From Listeria valentina (lineage in GTDB: Bacteria; Bacillota; Bacilli; Lactobacillales; Listeriaceae), in NCBI RefSeq assembly GCF_011800755.1, contig NZ_JAATJW010000015.1, forward strand, positions 1-45,334: a stretch of 45,334 bases of DNA, given 5' to 3'. Of the stretch, positions 14,170-24,711 are shown piece after piece. The translations under genes and the position numbers were made by a program. Every line of letters starts with the position of its first letter. Position 1 is the stretch's first letter. The notes beneath the pieces were generated by a model. It was not told where the DNA came from and did not search any database. It was given only the letters and a program-made list of their open reading frames with translations.

Positions 14170-17100
14170 ATGACGCTTCAATTTATACTTGGGAAAGCAG
14201 GATCAGGAAAGACAACTAAGCTCATTCAAGAAATGAAAAAAAACGAGGCACAGTATCCAAATGAACAACAGATTTTGATTGTTCCAGACCAAATGACGTA
14301 CCAAATGGAACGCTTTCTTTTTAATGAAACAAAAGCCAAAGGATTAATGAATATTCAAGTTTACAGTTTTAACCGAGTTGCTTGGCGAGTCTTGTCAGAA
14401 ACGGGTGGACTTGGAAGAACTTTTTTAACAAGAACAGGGACAGAAATGCTGCTGCGCGAAGTCGTAAAAGAAGAGGCAGACCGGCTACATGTCTTCCATA
14501 AATCCGCTAAGAAGCGCGGCTTTTATAAAGAATTAACGGAGCTGTTCAAGGAATTTAAACAATATGAAGTGGAACAAGAAGCTTTTAAAACAGAAATTGA
14601 AAATCCAGCAACGAAAGAAAAAATGTTGGATGTTTCTTTGCTATTCGAAAAATACCAAGAAAAGTTGTATGGAAAATTTTTAGAAAGCGAAGACTATCTT
14701 AAACTTTTAATTGATAAAATGCCGAGCAGTTCTTACATTCAAAATGCTTCAATCTATTTAGACGGTTTTGATAGTTTCTCGAAACAAGAACTTTCAGTTA
14801 TTGAAGCGTTACTCAAACAAGCGAATCAAGTGAAGATTGCTTTGTCACTCGATCAGGCTTCACTTGGAGGCAGAAATAACTTATTTAGCATGTTTGATTT
14901 TAATTTAGAATCCTATCAAGCTATCACGCAAATTGCTGAGACAGCTAGCATCGGGATTGAACCAGCTGTTTACTTAACAGATTTCAAACGATCTACGAAG
15001 GAAGGTTTATCGCGTCTAGAAAAAGCTTGGAGTGGAAATGCATTTGAAGCGTTTGAAGGCTCTCCTGAAGGTGTGAACTTACACCAAGCAAATAATCGTC
15101 GTTCTGAGATAGAAGGCGTTGCTCGTGAAGCGGCAAAACTCGTGCGAACGAATGAGTATCGCTATTCTGATATGGCAATTTTGATTCGTAATATGGCAGA
15201 TTATGAAGAAATTGTGCACTCGGTTATGACACGTGATGCGATTCCTTACTTTTGGGATAAAAAACGTGGGATGGCAAGGCATCCTTTGATTGAATTTATT
15301 CGTTCAAGTTTGGAAGCTGTTTGGCAAAATTGGCAATACGAACCGCTTTTTCAGGCCGTTCGAACGGAAATGCTATTTCCGCTCGAAGAAAGCCAAGAAA
15401 CTCTTCGTTTTAAAGTGGATCAATTTGAAAATTATCTCTTGGAAAACGGAATCTACAACAGGAATCGTTTTCTTGCCAGTGAAAAGTGGCACTACCGCAA
15501 GATACGTGGGCTGGCCACTAATGTTGGCGTCCAAACAGATGCTGAACTTGAGATGGAAGAACGGATCAATGAAGTGCGAGGTATGATCACGGAGCCGCTC
15601 TTGTTTTTGGAAGAGCAGGTGGCGCGTAAAGGTACAGGAAAGTCGCTTGCAGCTGGGTTATTTGCTTACTTGGAGCACGTAAAAGCTGCTGAGCGGATGG
15701 AACTTTGGCGTGCCCGAGCGGAGCGAGAAGGGTTTATTGAACTTGCGCGTGAACACGATCAAGCTTGGAAAGCGGTTATTTCGCTTTTAGATGAATTTGT
15801 GGAAGTGCTCGGTGAAGAAGAACTGACACGCGAGGATTTTCTAGAGGTGATTCAAACGGGACTAGAAGCTTTGGAATTTTCGCTACTTCCGCCTGCACTC
15901 GATCAGTTGATTGTGACCGATATGGAACACGCACGTTTGCTTGAAGCGAAGGTTGTATTTGCGGTTGGCTTAAATGACGGTGTCTTACCGCGACGAGTGA
16001 GCGATAAAGGGATTTTATCGGAAGAAGACCGAGCAATTTTGCAAGAACGAGGAATTTCGCTTAAACCATCTAATCACCGTGCGCTGCTCCATGAAGAATT
16101 CATTGCATATCGCGTATTTACTTCGGCAAAGGACGCGCTTTATTTAAGCTATCCGGCAGCGGATGAAGAAGGGAAATTGCTTGCTCCTTCCAATTATATC
16201 CGCAAAATAAAAGCGATTTTTACTGGACTTCAAGAAGAAGTTTATTTGGCGGATCCGAGTTTGCTCACGGAAGAAGAACAGAAAGATTATATCGAAGCGC
16301 GAGAAGAAACACTTGGACTTCTGACATCGATTCTTGGGATGTACAAACGTGGTTATCCGATTATGCCCATTTGGTGGAAAGTCTATAATTATTTTGCCAC
16401 TCAAAATGATAAAGGGGCTGAGCGGATTTTAAGCAGCTTAAATTATCAAAACAACACCGGCGTTCTTGCAGAAGAAACGGCTTCTGGCTTATTCGGTAAG
16501 GAAATTCATGCCAGCGTTTCGCGAATGGAGAAATTTTTCAGTTGCGAGTTCCAGCACTTTGCGCGTTACGGGTTAAGGCTTGAAGAACGGGCGACTTATC
16601 AACTGGAAGCGGTGGATATGGGCGAGATCTTTCACGGGGCGATGGAATGGATTTCAGCTGAACTTAAAAAACGCGGTACGGAATGGGGCAATTTGACGGA
16701 GGAAGAATGCCTTGCTTTTTCTGAACAGGCGATGAATTATTTGGCTCCTAAATTGCAGCACGAAATCTTACTAAGTACAAAGCGGATGGCTTATATCAAA
16801 TATAAACTTTTCCATATTATTGCGCGGGCTGCTATCGTGTTAAATGAGCAGGCAAAAGTGAGCGCTTTTCGCCCGGTTGGTTTAGAGGTGGATTTTGGTC
16901 GGAGCAGTCAAATTCCTGCGATGAAAATCCCGCTTAAAGGGGGGCACGAGTTGCTTCTTCAAGGCCGAATTGACCGCGTGGATGAAGCGGAAAAAGATGG
17001 ACGAAGTTTTCTCCGGATTATTGACTATAAATCAAGTGCACATGACTTGAAACTACCTGAAATTTATTACGGGATCGCACTCCAAATGCTGACGTATTTG

Positions 17101-17652
17101 GATGTGGTTGTTAGTAATGCGGCTGAATTTATTGGCAAGCAAGCTGAACCAGCAGGCGTTCTTTATTTCCATATGCACAACAAATTGATTTCTGCAGATA
17201 CGCCACTTGATGAGGCTGAGCTGCTAAAAGAAGTGAAGAAAAGCTATAAAATGAAAGGCCTTGTTTTACGAGATCCTGTTACGATTACATTAATGGATGA
17301 AGAATTGGAAAATGGCGGTTCTTCGCTTATTATTCCAGCAGAAATTAAGAAAGATGGCTCTTTAAGCGCGCGTTCAAAAACTGCAAGTAAAGCGGAATTT
17401 GATGAGATGCGCCGCTTTGTTCGGCACAAGTATCAAGAAGCTGGGAATAAAATTTTAGATGGTGAAGTGGCAATTAATCCTTATAATATGCAAGACCGGA
17501 CGCCTTGTCAGTTTTGCCCTTTCCGTTCGGTTTGTCAATTTGATCCTGGCGCGGAAAGCGAAAAGTATCGCTATTTGAAAAATGAAGACCCTAAATCGAT
17601 TCTAGAAAAAATGAAAGAAGAGGGAGGTGAAGCGAATGAGACCAATTCCTGA
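14170..17652 (+). CDS. addB: ATP-dependent nuclease/helicase subunit AddB
   Basis: Second subunit of the AddAB (RecBCD-like) complex that resects double-strand ends to Chi and loads RecA. It has 1160 residues, the usual size. Walker A GKAGSGKT is at 8-15. The C-terminal nuclease domain has GRIDRVD and IIDYKSS motifs. The four cysteines of the structural Fe-S cluster are all present: Cys792, then Cys1113-x2-Cys1116-x5-Cys1122, in the spacing known from B. subtilis AddB. The SD is weak (GGTGGTGA) before ATG 14170. It overlaps addA by 17 nt. Confidence 0.96.
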   Translation: MTLQFILGKAGSGKTTKLIQEMKKNEAQYPNEQQILIVPDQMTYQMERFLFNETKAKGLMNIQVYSFNRVAWRVLSETGGLGRTFLTRTGTEMLLREVVKEEADRLHVFHKSAKKRGFYKELTELFKEFKQYEVEQEAFKTEIENPATKEKMLDVSLLFEKYQEKLYGKFLESEDYLKLLIDKMPSSSYIQNASIYLDGFDSFSKQELSVIEALLKQANQVKIALSLDQASLGGRNNLFSMFDFNLESYQAITQIAETASIGIEPAVYLTDFKRSTKEGLSRLEKAWSGNAFEAFEGSPEGVNLHQANNRRSEIEGVAREAAKLVRTNEYRYSDMAILIRNMADYEEIVHSVMTRDAIPYFWDKKRGMARHPLIEFIRSSLEAVWQNWQYEPLFQAVRTEMLFPLEESQETLRFKVDQFENYLLENGIYNRNRFLASEKWHYRKIRGLATNVGVQTDAELEMEERINEVRGMITEPLLFLEEQVARKGTGKSLAAGLFAYLEHVKAAERMELWRARAEREGFIELAREHDQAWKAVISLLDEFVEVLGEEELTREDFLEVIQTGLEALEFSLLPPALDQLIVTDMEHARLLEAKVVFAVGLNDGVLPRRVSDKGILSEEDRAILQERGISLKPSNHRALLHEEFIAYRVFTSAKDALYLSYPAADEEGKLLAPSNYIRKIKAIFTGLQEEVYLADPSLLTEEEQKDYIEAREETLGLLTSILGMYKRGYPIMPIWWKVYNYFATQNDKGAERILSSLNYQNNTGVLAEETASGLFGKEIHASVSRMEKFFSCEFQHFARYGLRLEERATYQLEAVDMGEIFHGAMEWISAELKKRGTEWGNLTEEECLAFSEQAMNYLAPKLQHEILLSTKRMAYIKYKLFHIIARAAIVLNEQAKVSAFRPVGLEVDFGRSSQIPAMKIPLKGGHELLLQGRIDRVDEAEKDGRSFLRIIDYKSSAHDLKLPEIYYGIALQMLTYLDVVVSNAAEFIGKQAEPAGVLYFHMHNKLISADTPLDEAELLKEVKKSYKMKGLVLRDPVTITLMDEELENGGSSLIIPAEIKKDGSLSARSKTASKAEFDEMRRFVRHKYQEAGNKILDGEVAINPYNMQDRTPCQFCPFRSVCQFDPGAESEKYRYLKNEDPKSILEKMKEEGGEANETNS

Positions 17653-20600
17653 AAAACCTGAAAATGCAACTTGGACAGATGAGCAGTGGCAAGCTATCCA
17701 TGCGGGCGGAGAAAATATTTTGGTTGCAGCAGCAGCGGGGTCCGGGAAAACAGCTGTGCTTGTTAATCGCATTATTAGCCGCTTGTTAGATGAAGCGAAT
17801 CCTTGCAATGTGGATGAACTTTTAGTGGTTACATTTACGAATGCTGCAGCAGCTGAAATGAAGCACCGGATTGGGCAAGCTCTTGAAAAGGAATTGGAAA
17901 AAAATCCGGATTCACTTCATTTGAAAAAGCAAATTGCGCTGCTAAATACGGCCACGATTTCAACTTTGCATGCGTTTTGTCTAGACTTGATTCGGAAATA
18001 TTATTACCGCACGGAAGTAGATCCCGATTTTCGCTTGATGGACCAGGTGGAAAGTATGCTTTTGCGGGATGAGGTTTTGGATGCATTTTTGGAGCGTGAG
18101 TTTGCTGAAGAAGGGAATGAAGCGTTCTTTCACTTGGCAGACACGGTGACAGATGACCGTTCGGATCAAAATTTAGCGGATCTTATTTCCAAGCTCTATG
18201 ATTTTTCGGCAGCAAATCCAGATCCTGCGAAATGGCTTGATGAAATGGTTTCCTTTTATGAGGAAACTGATGGTAAACAAATTAGCGATTTACCTTATTA
18301 TTCACTGATTGTCGAAAGCATTCGAGCAGAGATTGAAAAAGCAAAAGATCAATTGGAACTAGCAAGACACATGAGCGAGGCACCAGGAGGCCCAGAAGGG
18401 TATTTAGAGACCTTCCAAGATGATCTGAGACAAGTAGAGGAGTTGCAAGCTTTAATGCAGCAAGCGTCGTTTGATGAGCTAGGAGAAGCTTTTCAAGGGG
18501 TGTCTTTTAAACGAATTGCTACCCTTAAAAATAAAGATGAACTTGATCCAGCCTTGATTGAGCGCGCTAAGAAAGCTCGAGATGCGGCTAAAAAGGCGAT
18601 TCAAGGAGCCACTGAAAGCTGGTTCAAGCGAAAAGATAGCGAATACTTAGCTGACCTTGCGAGCATGCAAAAAGACGTGGCAACACTTGCCAAACTTGTA
18701 AAACAATTTTCAACTGAATTTTTTGCGGTAAAAGAGCAAAAAGGCGTATTGGATTTTAATGATCTGGAGCACCTCGCGTTAGCCATCTTGCAAGAACAAG
18801 ACGGTTCGAAATCCATCGTTGCACGTGAAATGACCGAGCGATTTAAAGAAGTGCTCGTTGATGAATATCAAGATACAAACCTTGTGCAAGAAATGATTCT
18901 TTCGCTATTGACGATTCCAAATGAAGCATCTGGCGACTTATTTATGGTTGGTGATGTGAAACAATCGATTTACCGTTTCCGACTAGCTGAACCAACTTTA
19001 TTTATGGAAAAGTACCGGCGCTATTCGAAGGGAAATGCTTCTCAAAGTGGTGGCTTGAAGATTGATTTGTCGAAAAACTTTCGTAGTCGGGCAGAAGTTT
19101 TAGATGCTACTAATTTTATTTTTAGACAAATTATGGACCAAAGCGTAGGTGAAATCGACTACGATGCCGATGCGGAGCTTTATCTTGGGGCGAATTATGA
19201 AGAAGCAGAACAAATGGAAACAGAACTCTTAATTGTAGATCGCAATCAAGAAGAAAAAGCTGAAGCGGCAAGTTCTGCTGATGAAATGAAAAAAGATCAA
19301 TTAGAGGCACGCGCGATTGCTCGGCGAATTGAAGAACTTGTTGAGTCGCGTTTCCAAGTCTTTGATAAAAGTTCTAGACAGTTTCGCCCGGTTGAATATC
19401 GGGATATCGTTATTTTGTCGCGTTCGATGACAAGTGCAACCGATATGGAAGAAGCAATGCGTGAACGGGATATTCCCTTTTATGTAAGCAGCCAAACAGG
19501 TTATTTTGAAGCGATTGAAGTAGCTGTAATGATCTCGCTTCTTAAACTAATCGATAACCCGTACCAAGATATCCCACTTGCTTCCGTTTTACGTTCGCCG
19601 ATTTTTAGCCTTACCGAAGAAGAACTCGCACAAATTCGCTTACAGAAAAAGCAAGGCTACTTCTTTGCTGGATTACAAGAATATGCGCAAGAAAACGGGG
19701 ATGCGCTTTCGGACAAACTAAACGAATTTTTGACTAAGCTGAAAAAATGGCGGGACTTGTCAATTCGTGAAAGCTTGACCGCACTAATCAGCCAAATTTA
19801 TGAAGATACGCAGTTTTACGAATTTGTTGGCGGCTTATCTGGCGGTAAAACCCGTCAAGCCAATTTGCGGGCGCTTTATGAACGTGCTGGGCAATATGAA
19901 AAAACAGCTTTCCGCGGTTTGTTCCGCTTCATTCGCTTCATTGAGCGGTTAGAACTTCGCGGGGAAGACTTGGGAACTGCGAAAACCCTCGGCGAAAAAG
20001 AAGACGTGGTTCGGATGATGACGATTCATGCAAGCAAAGGCTTGGAATTCCCAGTTGTTATCTTAGCAGGACTGAATCGCAAATTTAATCGCCGCGATAT
20101 TACGGCAAAAACTTTGCTAGACAAAGATTTTGGCTTTGCAGCAAGCTACACGAATACAGAAAAACGGATTACCTATCCAACGATCATGCAGCGCGCCGTG
20201 AAGGCAAAAAAAACGCGCGAGATGCTCGCTGAAGAGATGCGAGTTCTTTATGTCGCTTTGACGCGCGCGGAAGAAAAACTCATTTTAGTAGGGACTGTTC
20301 CGAAGTGGGAGGATACCTTGGCGCACTTTCTTGCGGTGAAAGATACGGAAACTACCCTTCTCCCAGCAAGTGTGCGTTTGAGCGCATCGACTTATTTGGA
20401 CTGGGTTGGTCGTGCTTTTGTCCGCCATCCTGATTTTTTGCGGCAAACAGAGGCAAGCGGTTCGGAGACCATTTCACCACTTTCGACGGCCATGAAACTC
20501 AAAGTGACGATCTTGACGCAAGATATGGTTACGCCTGCCGCTGAAAAAGCGGAAGCAGCCAATTTTATGAAGGAAGTTCAAGCGTTTCAAGAGGTTCCAA

Positions 20601-21337
20601 TTGGTCAGGATACCGCGGAAATTGCGCAGATTCTTGAGTTTAAGTATCCGCATAGCGCAGAAACTGGCATTTATTCCAAGCAATCGGTAACCGAGCTGAA
20701 ACGACAATTCCAAATTCAAGATAGTTTTAGTGATGATCGATTTGTTCAAACGTTGAAGGGAGCGTCTCTTGAGCGTCCGAAGTTTTTACAGACCGAAAAG
20801 AAACTGACAGGTGCAGAAATTGGGACTGCAATGCACACGGTTATGCAAGCCGTTCCGCTCGATGTGCCGCCGACAAGAGAAAGCTTGACGCAGCTGCTTA
20901 CGCGGATGGTCGAAGAGGAGAAACTAACAGAAGTCGAGAAACAAGCCATTAACGTTGAACAAATTTGTGCGTTTTTTGATACAGAATTGGGGGAAGCCTT
21001 GTTTGACCCAGCGAGCGAAATTAAACGAGAAGTGCCGTTTGTCTATCAAATTCCTGCTCATGAAATTCATTCGGAAGCGAAAACGGACAGCTCAGTTCTT
21101 GTTCAAGGAGTTGTGGATTTAATTCTCGTTTACGCGGACCATGTTGTGCTAGTGGATTATAAAACGGATCGAATTCGAGGTAAGTATCCAAGCGAGGAAA
21201 ATGCGATGGCGGAAATGAAAAGGCGTTATGAAGTTCAATTGAAATTGTATCGCCAAGCAGTAGAAGCCATCCTCGAGAAGCCCGTTAGTGGAACGTATCT
21301 TTATTTCTTCGATAGTCAAGATTTGCTTGAACTTTGA
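17636..21337 (+). CDS. addA: ATP-dependent helicase/nuclease subunit AddA
   Basis: The motor subunit of AddAB: a UvrD/Rep-type SF1 helicase with a C-terminal RecB-family nuclease. Walker A AGSGKT has Lys38; motif II is VDEYQDTN (about 407); the helicase motif ALTRAEEKL is near residue 880. The nuclease motif is [10 protein letters not shown] near the C-terminus. It is about 1233 residues. GGGAGG (17622-17627) selects ATG 17636 at 8-nt spacing; the in-frame GTG at 17627 overlaps the SD. The gene begins inside the end of addB, so the two are translationally coupled, as expected for subunits made in equal amounts. Confidence 0.96.
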   Translation: MRPIPEKPENATWTDEQWQAIHAGGENILVAAAAGSGKTAVLVNRIISRLLDEANPCNVDELLVVTFTNAAAAEMKHRIGQALEKELEKNPDSLHLKKQIALLNTATISTLHAFCLDLIRKYYYRTEVDPDFRLMDQVESMLLRDEVLDAFLEREFAEEGNEAFFHLADTVTDDRSDQNLADLISKLYDFSAANPDPAKWLDEMVSFYEETDGKQISDLPYYSLIVESIRAEIEKAKDQLELARHMSEAPGGPEGYLETFQDDLRQVEELQALMQQASFDELGEAFQGVSFKRIATLKNKDELDPALIERAKKARDAAKKAIQGATESWFKRKDSEYLADLASMQKDVATLAKLVKQFSTEFFAVKEQKGVLDFNDLEHLALAILQEQDGSKSIVAREMTERFKEVLVDEYQDTNLVQEMILSLLTIPNEASGDLFMVGDVKQSIYRFRLAEPTLFMEKYRRYSKGNASQSGGLKIDLSKNFRSRAEVLDATNFIFRQIMDQSVGEIDYDADAELYLGANYEEAEQMETELLIVDRNQEEKAEAASSADEMKKDQLEARAIARRIEELVESRFQVFDKSSRQFRPVEYRDIVILSRSMTSATDMEEAMRERDIPFYVSSQTGYFEAIEVAVMISLLKLIDNPYQDIPLASVLRSPIFSLTEEELAQIRLQKKQGYFFAGLQEYAQENGDALSDKLNEFLTKLKKWRDLSIRESLTALISQIYEDTQFYEFVGGLSGGKTRQANLRALYERAGQYEKTAFRGLFRFIRFIERLELRGEDLGTAKTLGEKEDVVRMMTIHASKGLEFPVVILAGLNRKFNRRDITAKTLLDKDFGFAASYTNTEKRITYPTIMQRAVKAKKTREMLAEEMRVLYVALTRAEEKLILVGTVPKWEDTLAHFLAVKDTETTLLPASVRLSASTYLDWVGRAFVRHPDFLRQTEASGSETISPLSTAMKLKVTILTQDMVTPAAEKAEAANFMKEVQAFQEVPIGQDTAEIAQILEFKYPHSAETGIYSKQSVTELKRQFQIQDSFSDDRFVQTLKGASLERPKFLQTEKKLTGAEIGTAMHTVMQAVPLDVPPTRESLTQLLTRMVEEEKLTEVEKQAINVEQICAFFDTELGEALFDPASEIKREVPFVYQIPAHEIHSEAKTDSSVLVQGVVDLILVYADHVVLVDYKTDRIRGKYPSEENAMAEMKRRYEVQLKLYRQAVEAILEKPVSGTYLYFFDSQDLLEL

Positions 21338-21362
21338 GTTCCATTTGGCGACGTGGTATGAT
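21334..21362 (+). promoter_or_regulatory. Promoter-like element before the yisL-like gene
   Basis: TTGAGT (21334-21339), 17-bp spacer, TATGAT (21357-21362), overlapping the addA stop. It would allow expression separate from addBA. Confidence 0.5.
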
Positions 21363-21404
21363 AATGCTATTGAATTTAAAGTGTATAGAAAGAGGGACAA
21401 ATTT

Positions 21405-21764
21405 ATGTGGGGATATCTTCATTTGATTTCTTGGGCTGCCATCATTATTTTGACGCTAGCTGCTTGGATCAGCTATCCGAAATCAGAAAAGGGTTTTACC
21501 ATCTTTGCGATGATTGACCGCGTTTTCTATTTGGTGCTGATTTTGAGCGGGATCATGATGATTCAGTACAGTATTGAAACAAATTGGCTTGTTGCAATCT
21601 TCAAGATTTTGATGGGCATTGTGACGATTGGCGTTATCGAAATGCTACTTAGCTTTCGCAAGAAAAAGCGCCCAACTGGCTTGTTCTTAGTTTTATTTGT
21701 GGTTGCTGTAGTTATCACTATTGCGCTTGGTTTTTATTTATCAGGTGGAGCGCCACTATTTTAA
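21405..21764 (+). CDS. YisL-family membrane protein (UPF0344)
   Basis: 119 residues with four predicted membrane spans, starting [21 protein letters not shown]. The [16 protein letters not shown] segment and its length match the YisL/UPF0344 family of small Firmicutes membrane proteins of unknown function. The start is ATG 21405, with AAAGAGGG 8 nt upstream; longer in-frame reading would run into addA. A strong bidirectional terminator follows. Confidence 0.82.
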   Translation: MWGYLHLISWAAIIILTLAAWISYPKSEKGFTIFAMIDRVFYLVLILSGIMMIQYSIETNWLVAIFKILMGIVTIGVIEMLLSFRKKKRPTGLFLVLFVVAVVITIALGFYLSGGAPLF

Positions 21765-21800
21765 AAAAAGGCTGGAGTGCGTGCACTCCAGCCTTTTTTT
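21763..21800. terminator. Bidirectional terminator
   Basis: AAAGGCTGGAGTGC and GCACTCCAGCCTTT form a long stem with a very short centre, A-rich on the left and T-rich on the right. It serves both convergent genes. Confidence 0.9.
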
Positions 21801-22605
21801 ATAGTAAGTTTTCTTCAAGATAAATCGCAATGCCATCTTCTTCGTTAGATTTTGTGACCGTGTTTGCAGCGCTCTTAGCTGCATCAATGGCATTTCCCAT
21901 CGCTACGCCAACACCAGCATAATCAAGCATTTCAAGATCATTGGCTTCATCGCCAAATGCAATTACATTTTTGGTTTCAAAACCAAGTGTTTTAGCAGCT
22001 TTATCAACGCCGATTGCTTTATGGATACCGTGTTTCACGACTTCCACTGCAGGCCAGCTTGCTCCCCACGTGTGATAGGAAATCACATGAGACAATGCAT
22101 CATCAAGATGGCGGCTGATGGTGTTGAGCTGTTCAGTTTGTCCAAAGAAAAGCACGGAAGTAGGGTTCGCCGTAATTTTATTTCTTAGATTACCAATGAA
22201 AACCTCCCCAGTTCCTGTCTTAAAGTTTGCGGGTACGCTGTCGTCGCCACGTGCGAGAAAAACGCTATCTTCTACTTCTGCGGCAATATTTGAAAGCGGG
22301 AATTGCTTTGTGTAATCAAGTAGTTCGTGAACGATGGCAAGATCAATCGCTTGGTGGTAACTTCCAGTATATGAAGCATCAAGCGGGTGATGTAAAACAG
22401 CGCCATTAAAATTGACGATCGGAGACTTTAGTTCTAATTCGCGATAATACTGGCTGCTTAGTCGAAATGGTCGTCCAGTTGCGATCATTACTTCGTGTCC
22501 TTTTTCGCGTGCTCGATTTAAAGCGCTTTTTGTTCGCGCTGAAATGGTTTGATCTTCTTTTAAGGTTGTCCCATCAAGGTCCAATACGATTAGTTTTTTA
22601 TCCAT
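21799..22605 (-). CDS. Cof-type HAD phosphatase (YidA-like)
   Basis: 268 residues, the normal length for class IIB HAD sugar-phosphate phosphatases. Motif I is LDLDGTT with nucleophile Asp9 and acid Asp11. ATGRPF (motif II), a Lys in the KHGIHKA segment, and GDEANDLEML (motif III/IV) are present. A C2B cap lies between about 85 and 190. It is predicted to hydrolyse phosphate from small metabolites in the cytosol; the substrate is not determinable. AAAGGAG precedes the ATG. Confidence 0.9.
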   Translation of the reverse strand: MDKKLIVLDLDGTTLKEDQTISARTKSALNRAREKGHEVMIATGRPFRLSSQYYRELELKSPIVNFNGAVLHHPLDASYTGSYHQAIDLAIVHELLDYTKQFPLSNIAAEVEDSVFLARGDDSVPANFKTGTGEVFIGNLRNKITANPTSVLFFGQTEQLNTISRHLDDALSHVISYHTWGASWPAVEVVKHGIHKAIGVDKAAKTLGFETKNVIAFGDEANDLEMLDYAGVGVAMGNAIDAAKSAANTVTKSNEEDGIAIYLEENLL

Positions 22606-22760
22606 AATTGACTCCTTTATTTATAAATTCATTTATTAGCGACTCTTTGTTTCTTCGTGCTAAAATGAAGGTATCTCTATGATAGACTGTAAAGCGAGCT
22701 TTGTAAATGGCGTTGCTTTGCAGTAAATCAGCAAAAATGAATAGAAATGAGGCTGTAAGA

Positions 22761-23513
22761 GTGATTCAAGTAACGAATGAACAAATCAAAAATATTCCAT
22801 TACTTCATGTTGTTAGACACGATTTACAAGGAGAAAAATTGCCAACGGTCTTTTTTTATCATGGTTTTCAGTCGGAAAAGGAGCTTTATCTCCACTACGG
22901 GTATTTCTTGGCGGAACGGGGATTTCGTGTGATTTTGCCGGAAGCGAAATTTCACGGGGAGCGCCAAGGACAGATTTCGGCTACTGAGCAAGCCGCATAT
23001 TTTTGGGATACTGTTACAGCGAATATTGTAGAGTTTAATGAACTGCATTTGGAGCTAGTTGCTAAGGGACTCGTGGATGAAGACCGGATCGGTGTGGCTG
23101 GCGTTTCGATGGGCGCTATTACGACACTTGGTATTTTAGCACGTTTTGAAACGGTAAAAGCTGCTGTAAGCTTAATGGGAAGTGCTTATTATGAAGACTT
23201 TGCAAGAGAACTAGTTGCAGCAGCTGAAGCGGAAGGAATGGAATTTCCTTATGATGTCGAAGCAAGGATTTCAGAACTTGAACCTTATGATTTAAGTAAA
23301 CATCTAGACCGGTTGGGAAATCGGCCGTTACTTCTTTGGCATGGTAAAAAGGATGATGTTGTGCCTTTTAAATATAGTGAAAAACTAGTTGATACGCTTA
23401 CTTTGGAAAACCTAGCGGAAAATGTTGAATTCGTCATTGACGAACAAGCTAAACATAAGGTGTCGATTGATGGAATCAATCGGACGACCGTGTTTTTCCA
23501 AAAAAATTTATAG
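22761..23513 (+). CDS. yitV: YitV-like alpha/beta hydrolase (esterase)
   Basis: About 250 residues. The nucleophile elbow is GVSMG with Ser116; the acid is in the HGKKDDVVPF segment and the His in EQAKHKVS near the C-terminus, completing a triad. The start is GTG 22761: TGAGG (22748-22752) lies 8 nt upstream, and the resulting length fits B. subtilis YitV (about 255). Longer in-frame starts at 22707 and 22737 have poorer SDs. It is followed by a yitW-like gene, as in B. subtilis. The natural substrate is unknown. Confidence 0.82.
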   Translation: MIQVTNEQIKNIPLLHVVRHDLQGEKLPTVFFYHGFQSEKELYLHYGYFLAERGFRVILPEAKFHGERQGQISATEQAAYFWDTVTANIVEFNELHLELVAKGLVDEDRIGVAGVSMGAITTLGILARFETVKAAVSLMGSAYYEDFARELVAAAEAEGMEFPYDVEARISELEPYDLSKHLDRLGNRPLLLWHGKKDDVVPFKYSEKLVDTLTLENLAENVEFVIDEQAKHKVSIDGINRTTVFFQKNL

Positions 23514-23580
23514 GTGATGAAAATCTCTGTGAGTTGTGTTACAATGTCTCTACAAACAGCCAAAAGGAGGTTCGCTCTTC

Positions 23581-23889
23581 ATGGATGAGGAACTAAAAGA
23601 AAATATTATGGGCGCACTTGAACAAGTGATTGACCCCGAACTAGGAATAGATATTGTGAATATTGGGCTTGTCTATGATGTTGATTTGGATGCAGATGGG
23701 CTGTGTACGGTCACAATGACGTTAACGACAATGGGATGCCCGCTTGCTGGTATTTTAACAGATCAAGTTCATGCTGCACTTGCTGATATTCCAGAAGTGA
23801 AAGATACACATGTTGATATCGTTTGGAATCCACCTTGGACAAAAGAACGGATGTCACGTTACGCAAAGATCGCACTTGGAATTCGTTAA
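23581..23889 (+). CDS. yitW: MIP18/DUF59 Fe-S assembly protein (SufT/YitW-like)
   Basis: 102 residues. Typical DUF59 features are the IDPELGIDIVNIGLVYDV start, TTMGCPLA with Cys53, and VWNPPWTKERMS near the C-terminus. Such proteins help mature Fe-S proteins. AAAAGGAGG upstream and the family length fix the start at ATG 23581. It lies next to a yitV-like gene, as in Bacillus, and its own terminator follows. Confidence 0.92.
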   Translation: MDEELKENIMGALEQVIDPELGIDIVNIGLVYDVDLDADGLCTVTMTLTTMGCPLAGILTDQVHAALADIPEVKDTHVDIVWNPPWTKERMSRYAKIALGIR

Positions 23890-23898
23890 ATAAAATTT

Positions 23899-23938
23899 AA
23901 AGCCGCATGTCTCTTTGTAAGAGGCATGCGGCTTTTTC
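23899..23938 (+). terminator. Terminator after yitW
   Basis: AAGCCGCATG and CATGCGGCTT, extended by CTC/GAG, then a T-run ending at 23938. Confidence 0.88.
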
Positions 23939-24021
23939 TTGAAAAATCAGCCTTAAGAAGGATCCTTGGCGTGAATCGCTTGGCTATAATGAAAGTAAGT
24001 AGAAAAAGGAGGGCTTTTAAA

Positions 24022-24213
24022 ATGGAAGAACGTCTTTATGAACTAGAAGATAAAGTGCAAGATTTAGAGTTAGAGGTTCTTGATTTAAAACAACAAGTCT
24101 ATGAACTTAAACAGCAGCCAAAAAAAACAGGCTCTATTTTAGGTGGACAAGTTTGGGTCCTTATTCCAATCGTTGCGATTCTAAGTGGAGTGTTAATTAC
24201 AATTTTTGATTGA
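24022..24213 (+). CDS. Small coiled-coil membrane protein of unknown function
   Basis: 63 residues. Residues 1-33 are a charged heptad-like coiled coil (EDKVQDLELEVLDLKQQVYE), a short KKTG linker follows, and one membrane span makes up the C-terminus (about 42-61, VWVLIPIVAILSGVLITIF). It is probably a tail-anchored protein with a cytoplasmic coiled coil. The start is ATG 24022, with AAAAAGGAGGG upstream. It lies just before the LhrA-like region on the same strand; I see no strong terminator between them. Confidence 0.75.
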   Translation: MEERLYELEDKVQDLELEVLDLKQQVYELKQQPKKTGSILGGQVWVLIPIVAILSGVLITIFD

Positions 24214-24347
24214 TAAAATTTTAACGTTAGTAAGTCTTTTTACTGGATTTTTATTGAACGATTCGTTAAAATAATCAAGTCTACTATTAATCTTTTATTT
24301 TGAGGTGCTTTTTTTTGGATTGTCACAAAAAGTCCACAATTAGGCAC

Positions 24348-24375
24348 TTGATTTTTTTTAGAAGAATAGTACAAT
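24348..24375 (+). promoter_or_regulatory. Promoter of the LhrA-like RNA
   Basis: -35 TTGATT (24348-24353), 16-bp spacer, -10 TACAAT (24370-24375). The expected start is near 24382. The stretch 24214-24347 upstream holds nothing that I recognise as a gene. Confidence 0.7.
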
Positions 24376-24381
24376 GAATAT

Positions 24382-24639
24382 ATAGCGTTTTATCCCGATG
24401 AAAGCTAGAAAGTTTTTTTGGTTTTCATGGGGATAAGACCCTATCATGGTTATAGTGGCTTTCGGTGTATCCATCTTCCAATAGATTAACATTTTGTTAA
24501 TCATCTGTTTTAACACCGAACCATTATTTGTTTTCATTCATCTCATTTGCCATGTAGTCTCCGTCTATGCCTCATCCCGTTATGCATAGACAATCGAGCA
24601 TGATGGCGACGCTGGACGTTTTGTCCAGCGTATTTTTTT
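24382..24639 (+). ncRNA. lhrA: Probable Hfq-binding small RNA LhrA
   Basis: A non-coding block of about 258 nt from the predicted start to a strong terminator (ACGCTGGAC 24609-24617, GTCCAGCGT 24623-24631, then a seven-T run). Visible stems are TTATCCC..ATGAAA (24390-24403) with 24423-24436, TTCGGTGT (24461-24468) with ACACCGAA (24513-24520), GATTAACA (24484-24491) with TGTTAATC, and GTCTATGC (24563-24570) with GCATAGAC (24584-24591). In L. monocytogenes, LhrA (about 268 nt) lies beside the PfpI-type gene lmo2256; location, direction and length agree here. The assignment is by context and structure, not alignment. Confidence 0.75.
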
Positions 24640-24711
24640 GCATAAAAACAGATGATTTCTGTTCAAGGCAAGCTCTTGTTATACTAAAAGTATCGGAAAG
24701 GGGTTGAGAGA

